The notes under the pieces: model-generated
What the model saw: only the letters and a program-made list of their open reading frames with translations
Told to the model about the DNA's origin: nothing
Databases searched by the model: none
Origin: an uncultured Verrucomicrobiota bacterium
GTDB taxonomy: Bacteria; Verrucomicrobiota; Verrucomicrobiia; Opitutales; Opitutaceae
DNA length: 55,324 nt
Reading direction: 5' to 3'
Assembly (NCBI GenBank): GCA_903960515.1
Contig: CAJCBL010000082.1
Span: 1 to 55,324 of the forward strand
In this document: one piece after another, positions 25,364-37,562 of the stretch
Layout: every line of letters starts with the position of its first letter
Numbering within the stretch: position 1 is the stretch's first letter
Program-made: the position numbers and the translations under genes

Positions 25364-27529
25364 TCACTTCCCCGCCTTCGCGTCCACCGGCACCTCGAGC
25401 TCGTGCAGCAGAAAGGCGAAGACGTCGGCGCGCTCGGCGATGATCTCGTCGAGCGAGCTGCCGATGCCATGGCCGGACGAATCCGAGGTGCGCAGCAGGA
25501 TCGGGTTCGACGAAGTATTCGCCGCCTGGAGTCTGGCGCAGAACTTGCGCGAATGCCACGGATCGACCCTCGGGTCGTTCGCACCGGAGGTGAGCAGGAT
25601 CGAGGGGTATTTCCCTCCGTCGACCACCCGGTGCAGCGGCGAATAGCCATAGAGCGCCTTGAACTGCGCGGGGTCCTTCACCGTGCCGTACTCGGTCACG
25701 TTGAACTCGCCGTTTGTTGTGAGCTCCGAGCGCAGCGCATCGTACACGCCGACCATGCTCACGACCGCACGGTACGTCTCCGGATGCTGGGTGAGCGCCG
25801 CGCCCATGAGCAGGCCGCCGTTGCTGCCCCCCATGATCGCAAGCTTCGCCGTCGAGGTGTACCGATGGTCGATCAGCCAGCGGGCGCACGCGTAGAAGTC
25901 GTCGTAGTCGTTCTGCTTCTTGAGCAGGTTGCCGTCGAGATGCCACTGGTCTCCATACTCGCCGCCGCCGCGGATGTTGGCGACGACGTAGACCCCGCCG
26001 TGGTCGAGCCAGACGCGGCGCGAGGCTGAGAAGCCCGGCGTCATGCTCACGCCGTAGCCGCCGTAGGCGTAGAGGATTGTCGGATTCGTGCCGTCGAGCT
26101 TGGTGCCCTTCCTCTTGATGATGTTGAGCGGCACCTTCGTGCCGTCCTTCGAAGTGGCAAAGTCGCGCACGACTTCGCAATCGGAGTAGTCGGCGATCGA
26201 GGTCACGGCCATCGCGGTCGGGAGCGCAGCTTTGGCCTTCGCGTCGTAGCGGAACCACGCCGGCGGGCGAAGATAGCTGCCGTTCTGATAGAGAATATCG
26301 TCGCTCTTGGGATCGAGCCGCACGAAACCGTCGGCGGAGGATACCGGCAGGATCGGCAGCTCGCCGAGGGCCTTGCCCTTCAGGTCGAAGATTCGCACGC
26401 GCGACGGTCCGCCGAGCAGGTCGTCGACATAGAGCCGGCTCGCTGTAGGCACGACACCCTGGATCGCGCCCTTCGACTCGGGCACGATCGTCTTCGCGTC
26501 GGCGAGTTTCGGTGCCGCCCCGAGCGGCAACCGCAAGACCTTGCCCATGGGCGCACCGGATCGGGACACCAAATACACAGCGTCGTCGACGCCGAAGGCC
26601 GCGTTGACAACCTTGTCGGCGAAAGTCGTAACCTGGGTCCACTTCCCGTCGGTCGCGGTCGGTCGCAGGTAGTACGCAACCTCCCCGCCGTCGCCATTCT
26701 TCACCTCCGCGAGCACCCACTTGCCGTCCGCCTTGGTCGCGAGCGCGATCTCGGCGATCTTCGGGAGCTCCCGGCCGAGCTCGTAGGAGTCGGCTTCGGT
26801 ATCGGTGCCGATCTTGTGATACCAAACCTGTTGGTAGAAGCCGGCATCATCGAGTGGGCGCTCGGCGCCGCGCGGATAACGCGTGTACCAGAAACCGGAG
26901 CCATCAGGGGCGAAAGCCATGCTGCCGCCGGCGGTGCCGTTTTGCACATGAGGGATCACTTCGCCGATCTCCTTCGCTGTCGCCACATCGTAGAGATGGA
27001 GGTCTCCGGCCTCGCTGCCGCCCTTCGAGAGGGACACGCCCACCGTGCGCCCGTCCAGCGAGACCGCGAACCAGTCGATCGCGATCGAGCCCTTCGTGTC
27101 CATGGCGTTGGGATCTACGAGCATGCGCTCTGTCTTGAGGTCGTTGGCCGAAGCGAGCGTAACCAGCATCGCCTGCTGGAACTTCGGGTCGCTCTTGATC
27201 GCGAAAAGCAGCCCGCCACGTTTCACCTGAACGCTGTACCCGATCGAATTGGAGCGGATCAACTGGTCGACGCGTGCACGCACCGCCGCATAACCGGGCA
27301 GGCCGTCGAGATAGGCGCGAGCATGGGTGTTCTGCGCGGCGCTCCACTGTTTGACTACCGGATCGGCAGAGTCCTCGAGCCAACGATAATCCTCGGTGAC
27401 TTTCACGCCGTGGTACTCGTCGGAGGCAGGCTTTTTCGGGGTGTCGGGCAGCGGAGGCAACGCGGCCGCGGCGAAGGCGGCGATAGGAGCTAGCAATCCG
27501 AGTACAGCGAGGCAGCGGGTTCGGCGCAT
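25364..27529 (-). CDS. Exported prolyl oligopeptidase (S9A)
   Basis: This serine peptidase cleaves oligopeptides after proline. The 721-residue protein starts at the ATG at 27529, where a Sec signal (MRRTRCLAVLGLLAPIAAFAAA) begins, so it is probably periplasmic. The N-terminal seven-bladed propeller is followed by an alpha/beta-hydrolase domain with Ser569 in GGSNGG, Asp652 in ANDPRVDPWHS and His687 in SSGHGIG, all three intact. DYRWLEDSADPVVKQW near the N-terminus is the family signature. The frame stays open upstream but only as low-complexity sequence. No neighbouring partner gene is apparent. Confidence 0.95.
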   Translation of the reverse strand: MRRTRCLAVLGLLAPIAAFAAAALPPLPDTPKKPASDEYHGVKVTEDYRWLEDSADPVVKQWSAAQNTHARAYLDGLPGYAAVRARVDQLIRSNSIGYSVQVKRGGLLFAIKSDPKFQQAMLVTLASANDLKTERMLVDPNAMDTKGSIAIDWFAVSLDGRTVGVSLSKGGSEAGDLHLYDVATAKEIGEVIPHVQNGTAGGSMAFAPDGSGFWYTRYPRGAERPLDDAGFYQQVWYHKIGTDTEADSYELGRELPKIAEIALATKADGKWVLAEVKNGDGGEVAYYLRPTATDGKWTQVTTFADKVVNAAFGVDDAVYLVSRSGAPMGKVLRLPLGAAPKLADAKTIVPESKGAIQGVVPTASRLYVDDLLGGPSRVRIFDLKGKALGELPILPVSSADGFVRLDPKSDDILYQNGSYLRPPAWFRYDAKAKAALPTAMAVTSIADYSDCEVVRDFATSKDGTKVPLNIIKRKGTKLDGTNPTILYAYGGYGVSMTPGFSASRRVWLDHGGVYVVANIRGGGEYGDQWHLDGNLLKKQNDYDDFYACARWLIDHRYTSTAKLAIMGGSNGGLLMGAALTQHPETYRAVVSMVGVYDALRSELTTNGEFNVTEYGTVKDPAQFKALYGYSPLHRVVDGGKYPSILLTSGANDPRVDPWHSRKFCARLQAANTSSNPILLRTSDSSGHGIGSSLDEIIAERADVFAFLLHELEVPVDAKAGK

Positions 27530-27700
27530 GAGAAGAAGGCTGAGGGTTGACAGAGCAGCGATTCGCGGGGGACAGCCCCGAGATAGACCGGACCAGAGAA
27601 AGGTCAACGGAGGCGAAGTCCCCTTCCGCGATCTATTCGCCGCAACCGGCCTCTCCCAAATACCCATTGCCCTGCACTGCGCGGTTTCTACGTTCGCCAG

Positions 27701-30640
<2,940 letters not shown>

Positions 30641-30655
30641 GAGCGAGGACAAAAA

Positions 30656-30681
30656 GGGGCGACGCCGCAAAGCGTCGCCCC
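30656..30681. terminator. Bidirectional terminator, gcvP and PEP-CTERM gene
   Basis: A perfect 10-bp stem (GGGGCGACGC) with a 6-nt loop is flanked by A5 on the left and T3 on the right, so both strands give a stem plus T-run. It lies between two convergent genes. Confidence 0.85.
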
Positions 30682-30707
30682 TTTGGAAGTTCTGCTGATC
30701 GGGCAAC

Positions 30708-31406
30708 TCAGCCCCGCCGACGCCGCATCCACGCGGCGCCACCCAGCGCCACAAGCCCGAGCATGGCCGCGCTCGTCGCGGGTTCCGGAATCGCGGTGAA
30801 CGATACACGATCCAGCCCGGTGGTCTCGAAGGTGTCCGGGATTCCCGGGGTGCTTGCGCCATACTCGGCCGAGATGCGTACCGCTGTGAGATTGCCCATC
30901 ACGGAGGCGAAGTCGGCCCCGTTCACCACGCCGCCGTCCCTGGAGCCATAGCGGAATTTGTCCGCGGTCAGATCGAGCGAGTAATCAGTCCAGGTGGTCG
31001 CGGGCAGGGCCCCGATCTGGGTCACCAGAATCTGGTCCGCTGCGCCGCCGCGAAACACGACCACATTGTCGCCGCCCCAACTGTTGGCGGTGCACTGGAG
31101 CGCGAACCCCAGTTTGCCGCCGACAAAAGTGGAATAGTCGCCCAGCGCCAGTTTCTCGAATACAAAGGTTGTGGACGAAGGGTCCTGGGCCGACACAAAG
31201 CCGCCGGGGGCTCCGCCGCTGGGACTCCAGACCGGCTGAGTGACCCCGAAGCTGGTAACCCAGTCGGCACCCAGGTCGTTCACTTGCCAGCCTTCCGCAC
31301 CACCATCAAACGTCCACGTCTGTGCTCCAGCCGCGACGGCCAACAAACCGAGCGCGATAGCGGCCATGAACCGCTTCGCACTATTTTGGGTATTCTTCGT
31401 TGTCAT
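30708..31406 (-). CDS. PEP-CTERM sorting domain protein
   Basis: A secreted 232-residue protein. An N-terminal signal (residues about 10-28, RFMAAIALGLLAVAAGA) precedes a beta-rich region resembling a laminin-B-type jelly roll (DGGAEGWQVNDLGADW, residues about 34-49). The C-terminus is a PEP-CTERM tail: IPEPATSAAMLGLVALGGAAW followed by MRRRRG. Such tails direct proteins to the cell surface or matrix through exosortase. No exosortase gene is visible in the window. It converges with gcvP. Confidence 0.9.
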   Translation of the reverse strand: MTTKNTQNSAKRFMAAIALGLLAVAAGAQTWTFDGGAEGWQVNDLGADWVTSFGVTQPVWSPSGGAPGGFVSAQDPSSTTFVFEKLALGDYSTFVGGKLGFALQCTANSWGGDNVVVFRGGAADQILVTQIGALPATTWTDYSLDLTADKFRYGSRDGGVVNGADFASVMGNLTAVRISAEYGASTPGIPDTFETTGLDRVSFTAIPEPATSAAMLGLVALGGAAWMRRRRG

Positions 31407-31750
31407 TGTGTTTTCGGGAGACCGCCGTGGGGATTACGTCATTACCTACCCCGTGATCGGCCACGGGGCCGACCATGGCCGGGGGCTTTCCTCGGGCAAC
31501 TCCGTTTTCCGAAACAAGGGCGGGGTGCGCATGCCGTCGCTCCGACAATACACCGTTGGGGGCGGATCAACGCTGCTTCAGGTGCAGATCGGGCACGGCG
31601 ACGCGCTACGCGTTGTCGTGCCCTTCGCAGCGCATGGGGGCGGCCGAGCATCCCTGCCCCAGGACCCGCCGGAGCGCTCGCCCGAGCCGGAGGGCGGAGA
31701 TCCGGTAGCTCCGCCTTGCCCCACGCTGGGTCGCGCGCTTGCCTTACCCC
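31407..31750. other. Intergenic region between PEP-CTERM and VOC genes
   Basis: These 344 bp separate divergent genes. A hairpin with CCCCGTG and CACGGGG arms lies at 31449-31468, and a GGCC-rich stretch follows. The promoter of the PEP-CTERM gene should lie here, but I could not pick a convincing -35/-10 pair. Confidence 0.35.
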
Positions 31751-32140
31751 ATGCACCTTGAACACCTCGCGCTCTGGACGCCGCGCTTGGAGTCGTTGCG
31801 CGACTTCTACGTACTCCACTTCGGGTGCACCGCCGGCTCGCTCTACTCCAGCCAGAAGCGCCCTTTCCGCTCGTATTTCCTGACTTTCCCCGGAGGAGGA
31901 CGTCTTGAGATCATGGAGCAGCCCGAGCTTGCACCGCCGCCGACCGGCGCCGCGCCCGATCGCACCGGGCTGGCCCACTTCGCCCTATGCGTAGGCAGCG
32001 AAGTAGAGGTGCGCAGCGTCACCGAGCGCCTGCGCGCGGCCGGAGTGCGTGTGATCGGAGAGCCGCGACGCACGGGCGACGGGTACTACGAGAGCGTCGT
32101 CCTCGATCAGGACGGCAACCGGATTGAGCTCACGGGCTGA
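31751..32140 (+). CDS. VOC (glyoxalase/dioxygenase) family protein
   Basis: A 129-residue single-domain vicinal-oxygen-chelate protein: LEHLALWTPRLESLRDFYVLHFGCTAG at the N-terminus, then RLEIMEQ near residue 54, and TGLAHFALCVGSEVEVRSVTERL at mid-chain. Metal-site candidates are His5, Glu near residue 54 and His near residue 77. The final VVLDQDGNRIELTG is the canonical C-terminal motif. The ATG at 31751 is preferred over TTG 31739. The TGA stop is part of, or abuts, the repeat element that follows. The substrate is unknown. Confidence 0.88.
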   Translation: MHLEHLALWTPRLESLRDFYVLHFGCTAGSLYSSQKRPFRSYFLTFPGGGRLEIMEQPELAPPPTGAAPDRTGLAHFALCVGSEVEVRSVTERLRAAGVRVIGEPRRTGDGYYESVVLDQDGNRIELTG

Positions 32141-32294
32141 GGCGTGACCATTCAGTCGAGAGCCCTGGGCCGAGCGCCGAGGGCCTGATCGCCGAGCAAC
32201 ACCTCGTAAGCACGCCCGCTCCTGGACCGATCACGGGTGGTTTGGCTCTCGTCACTCGACACCCGGCGCTGAGCTGCATTGTTACGGCTGAGGC
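32141..32294. repeat. Mobile-like repeat family, copy 6 (type B core)
   Basis: It starts right after the VOC stop with GGCGTGACCATTCAGTCGAGAGCC and ends CATTGTTACGGCTGAGGC. It matches 8631-8780 over most of its length and shares only the ends with the REP-hairpin type. Confidence 0.75.
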
Positions 32295-32418
32295 GGGTGG
32301 CCAGCGGATTGTGTGTTTAGAGTGCAACCGCGCTCGACAGGCATCCGCTCCTGAGCGGCACTGCGGGCATTGGAGTGCTGGCCGCCCGCCCCTCGGCGCA
32401 GGTCTGTATTGGCAGCGC

Positions 32419-32895
32419 TCAGCACGAGCCGGGGACCACCTTCGCGCAGCCTGTAAGGTTCTTCTGCACCACCTTGAGGTCGCTGCGAACGGCCCACCCG
32501 GCGCGCTTCCAGAAACGCTCGCCCTCGGCATTGTCGCTGAGGAGGAAAAGGTTGCACTTCTCGATACCGCGTGCGGCCAGCCCGGCTACACAGTGGGCGA
32601 TCAGGGCTCGGGCCAGGCCCTGCCGCCGGCATTCCCGCGCCACTGCGAGGTGGTGCAGGTAGCCGCGGCGGCCGTCGTCGCCGCAGAGCACTGCCCCGGC
32701 GAGCGAGCCGTCGGCCCGCAGGCCCACAGCGCTCAGGCCGGGGTTGCGCGCGAGAAAGGCAGCAAGGCGTTCGGGCCGGTCGGACTCGCCCAAGCCCATG
32801 CCCTCGGTAACCCGCCACAACGCCAGCGCCGCAGGAATATCGGCGGTCGCCATCGGGCGGACTTGGAAAAGCGCACAGCTCATCGCCCAGCACAA
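32419..32895 (-). CDS. GNAT family N-acetyltransferase
   Basis: The 158 residues carry the GNAT acetyl-CoA-binding motif A, LAVARECRRQGLARALIAH (RRQGLA matches the R/Q-x-x-G-x-G/A pattern), the N-terminal FQVRPMATADIPAALALW, and the C-terminal FLLSDNAEGERFWKRAGW. It would transfer acetyl groups in the cytosol to an unknown acceptor. ATG 32895 (MCWAM) is used, and the next ATG four codons in is equally possible. Cys codons near both ends are unusual but not clearly meaningful. Confidence 0.88.
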   Translation of the reverse strand: MCWAMSCALFQVRPMATADIPAALALWRVTEGMGLGESDRPERLAAFLARNPGLSAVGLRADGSLAGAVLCGDDGRRGYLHHLAVARECRRQGLARALIAHCVAGLAARGIEKCNLFLLSDNAEGERFWKRAGWAVRSDLKVVQKNLTGCAKVVPGSC

Positions 32896-33121
32896 CGGCC
32901 CAAACTCGCCCGGGTTTCAACCCCGCAACTCTGGGCACCGGGGGATGGCTTTCCCTTTGTCTCCGCGCGGCGGTGGCGCTGCCTCCGAAACGCGAATTCG
33001 AGCTACGCGTAGCCCCTTGCCGCCGGGGTGGGGATTTTCGCCGCCTTCGTGGACACCTCGCAGCCCGCGCCGTTCACCGGTGGAGACCAAGGACAGGGCT
33101 CGCCGGCACTCTACAACGGCC

Positions 33122-34033
33122 TCACGCGCCGCAGCATTTCTTGAACTTCTTTCCGCTGCCGCATGGGCAGGGATCGTTGCGGCCCACCTTGGGCAGCGCG
33201 CGGTACGGAGCGGGTGACTCGAGCGGCGCCGGTGTCCAGGGGGCGATGACCGGACTAAGCTCGTCGGGCGTTCCCTCGTGTATCATCGGCCACCCCGTGT
33301 TGAAGAAGCCCCGCTCCTCGAGGTGTGCCCAGGCATTGTCGATCGTCATACTGAGTGTATCGATCTCGGGCGCGGGAGCGTCCGGGCGCAGAGATTCCTC
33401 GGCGTAATCGGGATCCGAATAGACCTCATCGATTAGGCCGCGCTTGAAGAGTCCCATGATGGTGTCGCGGATTTCTGAGGCTTGGACACACACCGCTGCA
33501 TCGACGAGTTGGCTGGCTGTCATACCGTCGGAGCCTCGCTCTGGGTCGAGGTTGCCTGCGAGTTTCTCCATGAACGCCAAGAGGTCCGCTCGCGGGTATC
33601 GGCCGCGCTTCCACAGAATGGCCAAGGCGAGCAGCCCGGTGCCGCGTTCATACTCCCCGGCCTTGCTATCTTCGATGAGCTCAAGAAGCGCTGTGGGGTC
33701 GCCCGGATAGGTGTCGGCCAGAGCGAGGTCTCCGGCCTCGGTAAGCACGTCGCCAAGCAACGTACTGACGGTGTCGTCATCCAGGCGGAAGATCCGGATG
33801 ATCAAAGCATGAGCAGCGGTCGCTCGGAATTCGGCGGCCAAACACAGAAGGAAGGCCGGAGAATGCCCTTCCTCGCCAATCCAAGCGGCAGGATTGGTCA
33901 GCACCGACTCCAGTCGGGCGATGATTCCGGGAATCAGTTCCTCACCGCGCCCGTGTGCAGCCTGCAATGCCGCCGCAGCGCGCTGGCTATCGTTGCTGCA
34001 AACGTCATCGAGGAGGGAGTCGGGGGACAGCAT
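33122..34033 (-). CDS. DUF1186-like protein with C-terminal SEC-C motif
   Basis: The 303-residue cytosolic protein is helical for most of its length (HEAT-like, DUF1186-type pattern) and ends with a SEC-C zinc motif: [20 protein letters not shown], where the CxCx...CC ligands are intact. SEC-C tails bind zinc and are common in proteins associated with ribosome or Sec function, but the specific role here is unknown. From the ATG at 34033 the sequence begins [11 protein letters not shown]. The open frame extends further but loses helical character. Confidence 0.85.
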   Translation of the reverse strand: MLSPDSLLDDVCSNDSQRAAAALQAAHGRGEELIPGIIARLESVLTNPAAWIGEEGHSPAFLLCLAAEFRATAAHALIIRIFRLDDDTVSTLLGDVLTEAGDLALADTYPGDPTALLELIEDSKAGEYERGTGLLALAILWKRGRYPRADLLAFMEKLAGNLDPERGSDGMTASQLVDAAVCVQASEIRDTIMGLFKRGLIDEVYSDPDYAEESLRPDAPAPEIDTLSMTIDNAWAHLEERGFFNTGWPMIHEGTPDELSPVIAPWTPAPLESPAPYRALPKVGRNDPCPCGSGKKFKKCCGA

Positions 34034-34334
34034 GTGGCAAAGCCGATGGCCGAGCGCTGGCAACAGCAACCCGGATTTACAGCCAAACCGGCTGATCGAG
34101 CTTGGGCCGGTGCTGAGGGTGGACCGGCCGTGTAGGCAGCGCACGACCACGCGGGCATGCTTGACCTTGCCGTGTTTCGGACCGGCGCTACGACCAGGCT
34201 CCCTCGAGTTGAATCAACGGAAGGCGCTGGGGGCGGGGCGGCCGCCCGAAGCGCGGGTGTGACCCGCGGGCCGGAATCGGCTTTTTGTGAGGCCGCACTT
34301 GCACCCGTTGCGCTGCGCGGTTCACGATCCGCCC
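34034..34334. other. Divergent promoter region, SEC-C gene and lipoprotein
   Basis: About 300 bp between two divergent starts. I see no hairpin, repeat or clear promoter element. Presumably both promoters lie here. Confidence 0.3.
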
Positions 34335-34799
34335 ATGAGCATGCTTCGCGCGTTTTCCTCCAAGTGCCTGCTGGTCCTGCTGGTCGGTCTGTGGCTGACC
34401 GGCTGCACCTCCACCGAGAAGGCCGGCATCGTGGTGAGCATCGTGAAGGTGTCGGCCACCGAGGTGGCATTGACCGATCGCAAGGTGGTCCTGCAACTAC
34501 GCTTGGTTAACGAAAACCTCATGCCCATCGCCTTGGCGCGCACCGTGCACAAGGTCTATCTCAACGGTATCTATTTCGGCGAGGCAGTGGGGACCAAGCC
34601 CCTGGCATTGATGGAGCGCGGCGATGTGCGCTACGAGGTAACACTCACGCTGGCAGATGCCGCTGCGGCCGCCCGCTTGCGCGAGATGTTGCTGCGGGGC
34701 GCAGTGAACTACCGCCTTGAGAGCCGGATGCTCTGCGATGCGGCCGGCGAGGATCTCTACATGCTGTCCACCGACAGCGGGCAGCTCCCTTCCCGCTGA
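34335..34799 (+). CDS. LEA14-like lipoprotein
   Basis: A 154-residue predicted lipoprotein. The signal MSMLRAFSSKCLLVLLVGLWLTGC ends in the lipobox LTGC with Cys24 as the acylation site. The mature part follows the type 2 late-embryogenesis-abundant (water stress/hypersensitive) pattern: a beta-sandwich with LQLRLVNENLMPIALARTVHKVYLNGIYFGEA, then RYEVTLTL. It is probably attached to the outer or inner membrane. It lies 45 bp before rlmM. The function is unknown. Confidence 0.8.
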   Translation: MSMLRAFSSKCLLVLLVGLWLTGCTSTEKAGIVVSIVKVSATEVALTDRKVVLQLRLVNENLMPIALARTVHKVYLNGIYFGEAVGTKPLALMERGDVRYEVTLTLADAAAAARLREMLLRGAVNYRLESRMLCDAAGEDLYMLSTDSGQLPSR

Positions 34800-34844
34800 A
34801 CCCGTGCCTCCAGGGATTGGAGGCATCCCCAAAAAAACACCGCG

Positions 34845-35852
34845 ATGCTGCTCACCTGCCAGTCTGGTTTCGAAGAACTGTTGCGCGCCGAGGCGGCCGC
34901 CCGCGGGCTGGGCGCGGCCCTGGCCAGCGGCGCCGGCTGGGTGTTGCTGGAGGCGAAGCCCGGGGTGGGATTGCCTGAACTCTGCTTCGCCCACCGGGTG
35001 CTGCTGGAGCCTGCGGAGATCGGTGCCGACAGCGTGAATGCGCTGGCCGGCCGGTTGTGCGACTGGTTCACCGCCTCGATGCGGGGCGAGAAAGTCGAGG
35101 GCGCCTGGCCGAGTGTCTGGCAGGCACCCATCGAGATCCCGGGGCTTGGGCGTCGGCTGGGAGCAGTGGAGGACGAGTTTGCGGTGTTGCTCAAGAAACG
35201 ATTTTCCCGGGTGGCGAAGCTGGCGGCTCCGGAGCTGCCTCGGGGCACCCGCACTGCGCGCGGGCTGTTCGTATTCGCGGCGGACTTCGGCCGGGTATTT
35301 GCCGCGCGCTCGGTGTGGCTGGGCGGGCAGCGCCGCATGGCCGACGATCCCGCGGCGCCCTCACGCTCCTACCTCAAGGTCGAGGAGGCTTTTTCGATAC
35401 TCGGGCGCGAGCCGGGTCCGGGGGAGACGGTGGCCGACCTGGGTGCGGCACCGGGGGGCTGGAGCTATAGCGCCGCCAAGCGCGGCGCGCAGGTGGTGGC
35501 CATCGACAACGGCCCGCTCAAGGGCGGGGCTCTGGGCCATCCGCTCATTGAGCACCGCATGGAGGACGCCTTCCATTTCCGGCCGGCCGCAGGGATCCCC
35601 TACGACTGGCTGTTCTGCGACATGGTCGAGGACCCGCAGCGAGTCCTCGATCTGGTGACGCAGTGGACCCGGGGCCGCTGGTGCCGACATTTTGTGGTGA
35701 ACTTGAAGTTTGGCCACGCCGATGCCCTGGCGCTACTCGACCAGGTGCAGCGGTCCAGCGGGAGCCCGCTGGGAGACTGCGCTGTGGCCCATGTGCGCCA
35801 CCTCTTCCACGATCGTGAGGAGTTCACGCTGGTGGGAACTCTGGCCACTTGA
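34845..35852 (+). CDS. rlmM: 23S rRNA (C2498) 2'-O-methyltransferase RlmM-like
   Basis: RlmM methylates the 2'-OH of C2498 in 23S rRNA using SAM. The 335-residue protein starts with a THUMP-like region (MLLTCQSGFEELLRAEAAARG) and then a Rossmann SAM site, DLGAAPGGWSYSAAKRGAQV (near residue 200). The FtsJ-type catalytic tetrad K-D-K-E is present: Lys in SYLKVEEA, Asp in FCDMVEDP, Lys in FVVNLKFG and Glu in HDREEFTLV. ATG 34845 is the first good start. The assignment to RlmM rests on the SAM motif and layout, and a sister FtsJ-like enzyme cannot be fully excluded. Confidence 0.88.
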   Translation: MLLTCQSGFEELLRAEAAARGLGAALASGAGWVLLEAKPGVGLPELCFAHRVLLEPAEIGADSVNALAGRLCDWFTASMRGEKVEGAWPSVWQAPIEIPGLGRRLGAVEDEFAVLLKKRFSRVAKLAAPELPRGTRTARGLFVFAADFGRVFAARSVWLGGQRRMADDPAAPSRSYLKVEEAFSILGREPGPGETVADLGAAPGGWSYSAAKRGAQVVAIDNGPLKGGALGHPLIEHRMEDAFHFRPAAGIPYDWLFCDMVEDPQRVLDLVTQWTRGRWCRHFVVNLKFGHADALALLDQVQRSSGSPLGDCAVAHVRHLFHDREEFTLVGTLAT

Positions 35853-35873
35853 GCCGGGCGCGAGCAGCCCGGT

Positions 35874-36365
35874 TCAGATCTTGCGGTCGGCCATGGCCGG
35901 GCCGTTCTTGATCCAACAGGTCTCCACCAGGAGGGCGGCCAGCCCGAAGCAGCACACGAAGAAGCCGCTCAACATGCGCAATTGCAGCGCTTGTACATGG
36001 ATTGTCTCCGCGGCGGAGCGGGAGATGGCGACCGTTGGCGGCTCGGAGCCCCTGGCGGCCGCAGGGCCCGGATGTGTGGAGGTGCCGGCGATGCAGGCGA
36101 AGAAGTTGGCGAAGGCGAACAGGAGCAGCGCGGCGGCCGCCGCCTTCATCCACCGAGGTATGTCGCCAAAGATCTCCGACTGGAGGTTGCGCCGCGGCAC
36201 GCGTCGCCATTGCTGCAGCACCAGAAACCACACCAGAAAGAACACCGGCAGCAGGAACAGGATCGGATGGAAGGCGATGTCGGCAAAGGTGAGCGCATAG
36301 GCCACCGCCCCGGCGCAGGCGCTGAGGGTGGCGATCCAGAAAGGCAGGCGAAGGCGAAGCGGCAC
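35874..36365 (-). CDS. Small membrane protein
   Basis: About 163 residues from a GTG at 36365, which puts the first membrane helix (LPFWIATLSACAGAVAYALTF) near the N-terminus. A farther GTG at 36509 would give 211 residues with an unstructured start. Four hydrophobic segments are visible (about 6-26, 32-52, 78-95 and 131-150). Short basic stretches in between suggest cytosolic loops. No family is recognised. It converges with rlmM and ends in DRKI. Confidence 0.6.
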   Translation of the reverse strand: MPLRLRLPFWIATLSACAGAVAYALTFADIAFHPILFLLPVFFLVWFLVLQQWRRVPRRNLQSEIFGDIPRWMKAAAAALLLFAFANFFACIAGTSTHPGPAAARGSEPPTVAISRSAAETIHVQALQLRMLSGFFVCCFGLAALLVETCWIKNGPAMADRKI

Positions 36366-36841
36366 AGCGGGTATGGTGGGCGTGGCCGGCGCGCTGGCGA
36401 GCCCTGGCTGGGGTGAAACGATCCGTGTGGGAGTGAAGCGGAGACTCCGCAGCCGCTCACACACAGCCCCGGGGGCGAGCCAGGCACTTGGGCCCTGCTG
36501 GCCCCGCACTCCCCAAATGAGAATTTCACAGAAGGAAACAAAGGGGCCAAAGAGCCGAAGATGACCGATGAACCAGTCCTACGCTGGAGCGCACACTCAA
36601 AGGGTGAACGCCCACAAGGTGAAACGCGTAGCCAACTACCTCACTCTTCGTGATCTTCTGTAAATCCAACTGCTGGGTTTAGGATCACCGCACCCGCCGG
36701 TATTACGAAGCCCATCGCCCACACCTCCGAGCGTTTTCGCGGATCTCAGTCCAGTCGCTTTCAAGACAAGGCCCTGTCGAGTGCAAGCTCGCTCCTGCTA
36801 CACGGGCTCGGCATTCGCCGCATCTTGAACGCGACTTGCCG
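36366..36841. other. Intergenic region with a half REP arm
   Basis: About 475 bp between the small membrane gene and the response regulator, whose 3' end lies at 36842. No gene or strong structure is seen. At 36781-36801 a single REP arm (GTGCAAGCTCGCTCCTGC) occurs without its partner, a likely decayed repeat. Confidence 0.35.
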
Positions 36842-37504
36842 TCACCCCGGGCCGGCGGGGGCCTGTGGCTCGGAGGGGAACGGGGCGAACAGCGCCACGG
36901 CCTCCCCGCGCGAACCCACGTGGAGCTTGCGGTAGATGCGCTGAATATGGGTGTTTATGGTCCCCCCACTCAAGCCGAGGTCGGAGGCGATCTCCTTGTA
37001 TGCAAGTCCCCGTGCCAGTAGCCGCAGGATCTCGCGTTCCCGGGCCGAGAGGTTCTCCGGCTCCTTGCGCGCCACGTGGGGCTTCGCCTGGAACCATTGC
37101 ACTACCTTGCGGGCGATATAGATGCTCATGGGCGATCCGCCCGCGTGAACCAGCCGGATGGCGGCAAGCAAGTCATCCAGCGGCTCCTGCTTGAGCAGGT
37201 ACCCGGAAGCTCCGGCGGTGAGCGCATCGAAAATATGATCACTGTCCTCAAACACGGTGACCATCATGAACTGCGTCTCCGGCATCTGCGGCTTCAACTC
37301 GCGCACGCAGGTTATCCCGCTCCGCCCCGCCAGGTTAATGTCGACCAACACCACATCCGGGCGCCGCCGGGGAAGATCGGCCAGCGCACTCTCCAGATTT
37401 GAATATTCGCTCACCAACCGGAAGCCGTCCGCACCCGCGATCCACTCGGCAATGATCGAGCGGAGCTCGGAGCAGTCTTCGACAATGGAAACGGATATGC
37501 TCAC
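36842..37504 (-). CDS. NarL/LuxR-type response regulator
   Basis: A 220-residue two-component transcription factor. The receiver domain has Asp55 (VLVDINL) as phospho-acceptor, acidic residues Glu9/Asp10, Thr83 and Lys105 (GYLLKQE). The C-terminal LuxR helix-turn-helix (about 150-205) carries LSAREREILRLLARGLAYKEIA and TINTHIQRIYRKL. The GTG start at 37504 begins VSISVSIVED directly at the first receiver strand, and everything upstream in the frame is unconserved. It follows the histidine kinase gene by 58 bp and is its likely partner. Confidence 0.95.
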   Translation of the reverse strand: MSISVSIVEDCSELRSIIAEWIAGADGFRLVSEYSNLESALADLPRRRPDVVLVDINLAGRSGITCVRELKPQMPETQFMMVTVFEDSDHIFDALTAGASGYLLKQEPLDDLLAAIRLVHAGGSPMSIYIARKVVQWFQAKPHVARKEPENLSAREREILRLLARGLAYKEIASDLGLSGGTINTHIQRIYRKLHVGSRGEAVALFAPFPSEPQAPAGPG

Positions 37505-37562
37505 GTTGAGTCTGGTAATCGGACGTTTCGGTGAAAGGAATACTCCAAGATTGAGGCGAAGC

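Noticed and set aside
27530-27700. Glycine riboswitch before gcvP
   Set aside because: The 170-bp leader shows GAGA and GGAGGCGAAG fragments but no paired aptamer layout I can defend.
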